Source: Fabrea salina (Eukaryota; Ciliophora; Heterotrichea; Heterotrichida; Fabreidae). Taken from it: DNA of 64,000 bases. Made by a program: the position numbers and the translations under genes. The notes beneath the pieces are model-generated. The model was given only the letters and a program-made list of their open reading frames with translations, had not been told where the DNA came from and ran no database searches. Below are positions 63,101 to 64,000 of this stretch, piece by piece. Numbering within the stretch: position 1 is the stretch's first letter; each line of letters starts with the position of its first letter. Location: positions 124,001 through 188,000 of the forward strand of contig JALIHJ010000027.1 in NCBI GenBank assembly GCA_022984795.1. Reading direction: 5' to 3'.

Positions 63101-63663
63101 AGTAACTCTGCGCATTCTAGAGTGACGTCTTTCATGGTTTCCCACTTAGGAGCTTCTACGAGGTACGAAAGCATTTCGTGAATGCTGTTTAAGCTTTCTT
63201 CCCTAGCTGCAATGGCTTTAAGTGCTATTTGGGTAGAACTTCTGTGTTCTTTTAAGTCTTCAATCTCTTTAGATATGATTGGAAGTGCCTTGTTGACGTG
63301 CAGCGAAAAAACGGCTTCTCTGAAAGGGATCCGCTGGGCTTCGGGTATGTTGTTGTTTTCCCACTCCTTTTCAATTTCATTCACTAAGTTATTGAAAATC
63401 TGGTCGTCACCCAGCAAGTTTTTTTGCGAACTCTTGGCTGAGTTAACACCTCTAGTTCTTGCGGAGTTGTCCCGGGATTTGGAGCCTCTTTTGTCTCGGC
63501 TTTTGAGTTTCCTAACAACGCGTTCTACGTTTAAATTACCTGAAGGCTCAAATTCTGAATTCAATCCTTCTAGTCTGCCAAGCCAGAACCTATCGTCCCA
63601 AGGTTGCTTTTTCTAATTAGTTTTTACTTTTTTACTCGATCCTTTCACCTTTGGTGTTGCCAT
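60166..63663 (-). CDS. Large coiled-coil protein with possible GNAT-like region, two exons
   Basis: 1160 residues. Exon 1 is only 12 codons (MATPKVKGSSKK), followed by a 15-nt intron (63613-63627) and KKQPWDDRFWLGRL in exon 2. Residues about 330-500 are a charged single-helix/coiled coil (KKRKEEEDRKKALEDKKRK repeats, partly a 45-bp DNA repeat). Between about 660 and 830, WYWALSQNKIVGLLAF...LVLVHYSSLSDSAYMMILDKAVEFL resembles a GNAT acetyltransferase fold, without a clear acetyl-CoA loop. No orthologue recognised. Stop TAG. Confidence 0.78.
62161..62284. repeat. 45-bp tandem repeat, about 2.7 copies, coding
   Basis: Unit starts at 62161, 62206 and 62251, each beginning TTCTTTGCGTTTTTTGTCTT. 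On the minus strand each encodes a 15-residue KKRKEEEDRKKALED coiled-coil unit. The first two copies are identical by eye, so the duplication is recent. Confidence 0.95.
63613..63627 (-). other. 15-nt intron (large coiled-coil gene), phase 0
   Basis: Minus strand GTAAAAACTAATTAG, A at position 10. Joins a 12-codon first exon to the main exon. Confidence 0.9.
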
Positions 63664-63699
63664 TTATAAGTAACAGTTATTAAAGTTTAACCTATTAAA

Positions 63700-64000
63700 T
63701 CAACTAGAGTCTTTTGTTTCGTCTAAGTATCTGAAGGCGCTCTTTCCTTGCAGACTTAAAGAAGGCTCAAGCCTTTGGGAGTAGTTTACCCTCAATAAAC
63801 TCCTTCTATATAAGTAACTCATTCCAATGCACGCTAAAATCACCAAACTGCTGGCTAGCATGTAGTATTTAAGAATACTTTGGCTTTGGTCACTAATCTT
63901 TCCGTCAAAGCGATTGTAAACCAAAACTCCAATAGCAAAAGCCAAGTGCACAATAAAAATCATCAGCACAAAAGTAAGGTAACAGCAGTTCGATTCAACA
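63700..64000 (-). CDS. Membrane protein, 5' partial, unknown
   Basis: The frame is open to the window edge; about 100 residues are visible. Two hydrophobic segments (FIVHLAFAIGVLVY and YYMLASSLVILACIGMSYLY) flank a short polar loop (NRFDGKISDQSQSILK), followed by a basic/polar tail ending FRYLDETKDSS. Probably the C-terminal end of a multi-pass membrane protein. Stop TGA at 63700-63702. No family recognised. Confidence 0.7.
   Translation of the reverse strand, partial: VESNCCYLTFVLMIFIVHLAFAIGVLVYNRFDGKISDQSQSILKYYMLASSLVILACIGMSYLYRRSLLRVNYSQRLEPSLSLQGKSAFRYLDETKDSS

Noticed and set aside
1-64000. Bacterial or viral origin because genes lack long introns and sit tightly
   Set aside because: Gene content (CFAP54, EMC10, ELP2, TFIIIC, SIZ, frataxin with presequence) is plainly eukaryotic nuclear, and spliceosomal mini-introns are present. 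No capsid, polymerase or integrase genes of an element were seen.

Overview
This window looks like macronuclear DNA of a heterotrich ciliate (Stentor/Blepharisma/Fabrea group). The evidence is direct. Genes that appear broken are rejoined exactly by introns of only 15 nt, with one of 16 nt and one of 19 nt. All begin GTAA and end AG, and all carry an A six bases before the 3' end. The standard genetic code fits: long frames hold no internal TGA, and TAA, TAG and TGA all occur as final stops, with TAA preferred. I estimate GC near 40% by eye. The gene set is ciliate in character, with axoneme, basal-body, tubulin-modification and ion-channel genes. I see no transposon, virus relic, tRNA, rRNA, telomere or CRISPR array.

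The window holds 42 protein genes, two of them cut by its edges. By my count only about 0.6 kb of 64 kb lies outside genes, and the longest gap is 64 bp. Neighbouring start codons of divergent genes lie as little as 5 nt apart. Tandem genes follow each other with gaps of 0 to 16 nt. Three convergent pairs share a four-base TTAG/CTAA in which both stop codons overlap. Promoters, untranslated regions and poly(A) sites must therefore lie inside neighbouring coding sequence or be only a few bases long.

Layout. 1-12.3 kb: kinase-like protein (partial), CLC chloride channel, LRR/PH-like giant, EF-hand/FAM161 protein. 12.4-24.5 kb: arginyltransferase ATE1, mitoribosome factor METTL17, mitochondrial E3 MUL1, membrane cyclic-nucleotide phosphodiesterase, small secreted protein, p62/NBR1-like autophagy receptor, Elongator ELP2, frataxin, rhodanese/MPST, TTL-family enzyme. 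24.5-33.6 kb: the 3008-residue central-apparatus protein CFAP54. 33.5-46.6 kb: diacylglycerol kinase, small mitochondrial membrane protein, uL24m, Y-family polymerase-like protein lacking catalytic acids, short TFIIIC subunit, DENN protein, coiled-coil protein, EMC10, kinase-like protein, LRRCC1/VFL1-like protein. 46.6-64 kb: SK-like K+ channel, serine carboxypeptidase, USP30, two helical-repeat mitochondrial proteins, START-like lipid-anchored protein, SIZ/PIAS SUMO ligase, IWR1, DHHC acyltransferase, TBC RabGAP, LC8 and a large coiled-coil protein.

Themes. One group serves cilia and basal bodies (CFAP54, LRRCC1, FAM161, LC8, TTL). Another serves mitochondria: Fe-S and sulfur (FXN, MPST), ribosome (METTL17, uL24m), quality control (MUL1, USP30, with p62) and helical-repeat proteins. 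There is no sign of a classic mobile or defence system. The most unusual thing is the architecture of the genome itself: tiny introns, almost no intergenic DNA, and shared start and stop regions.
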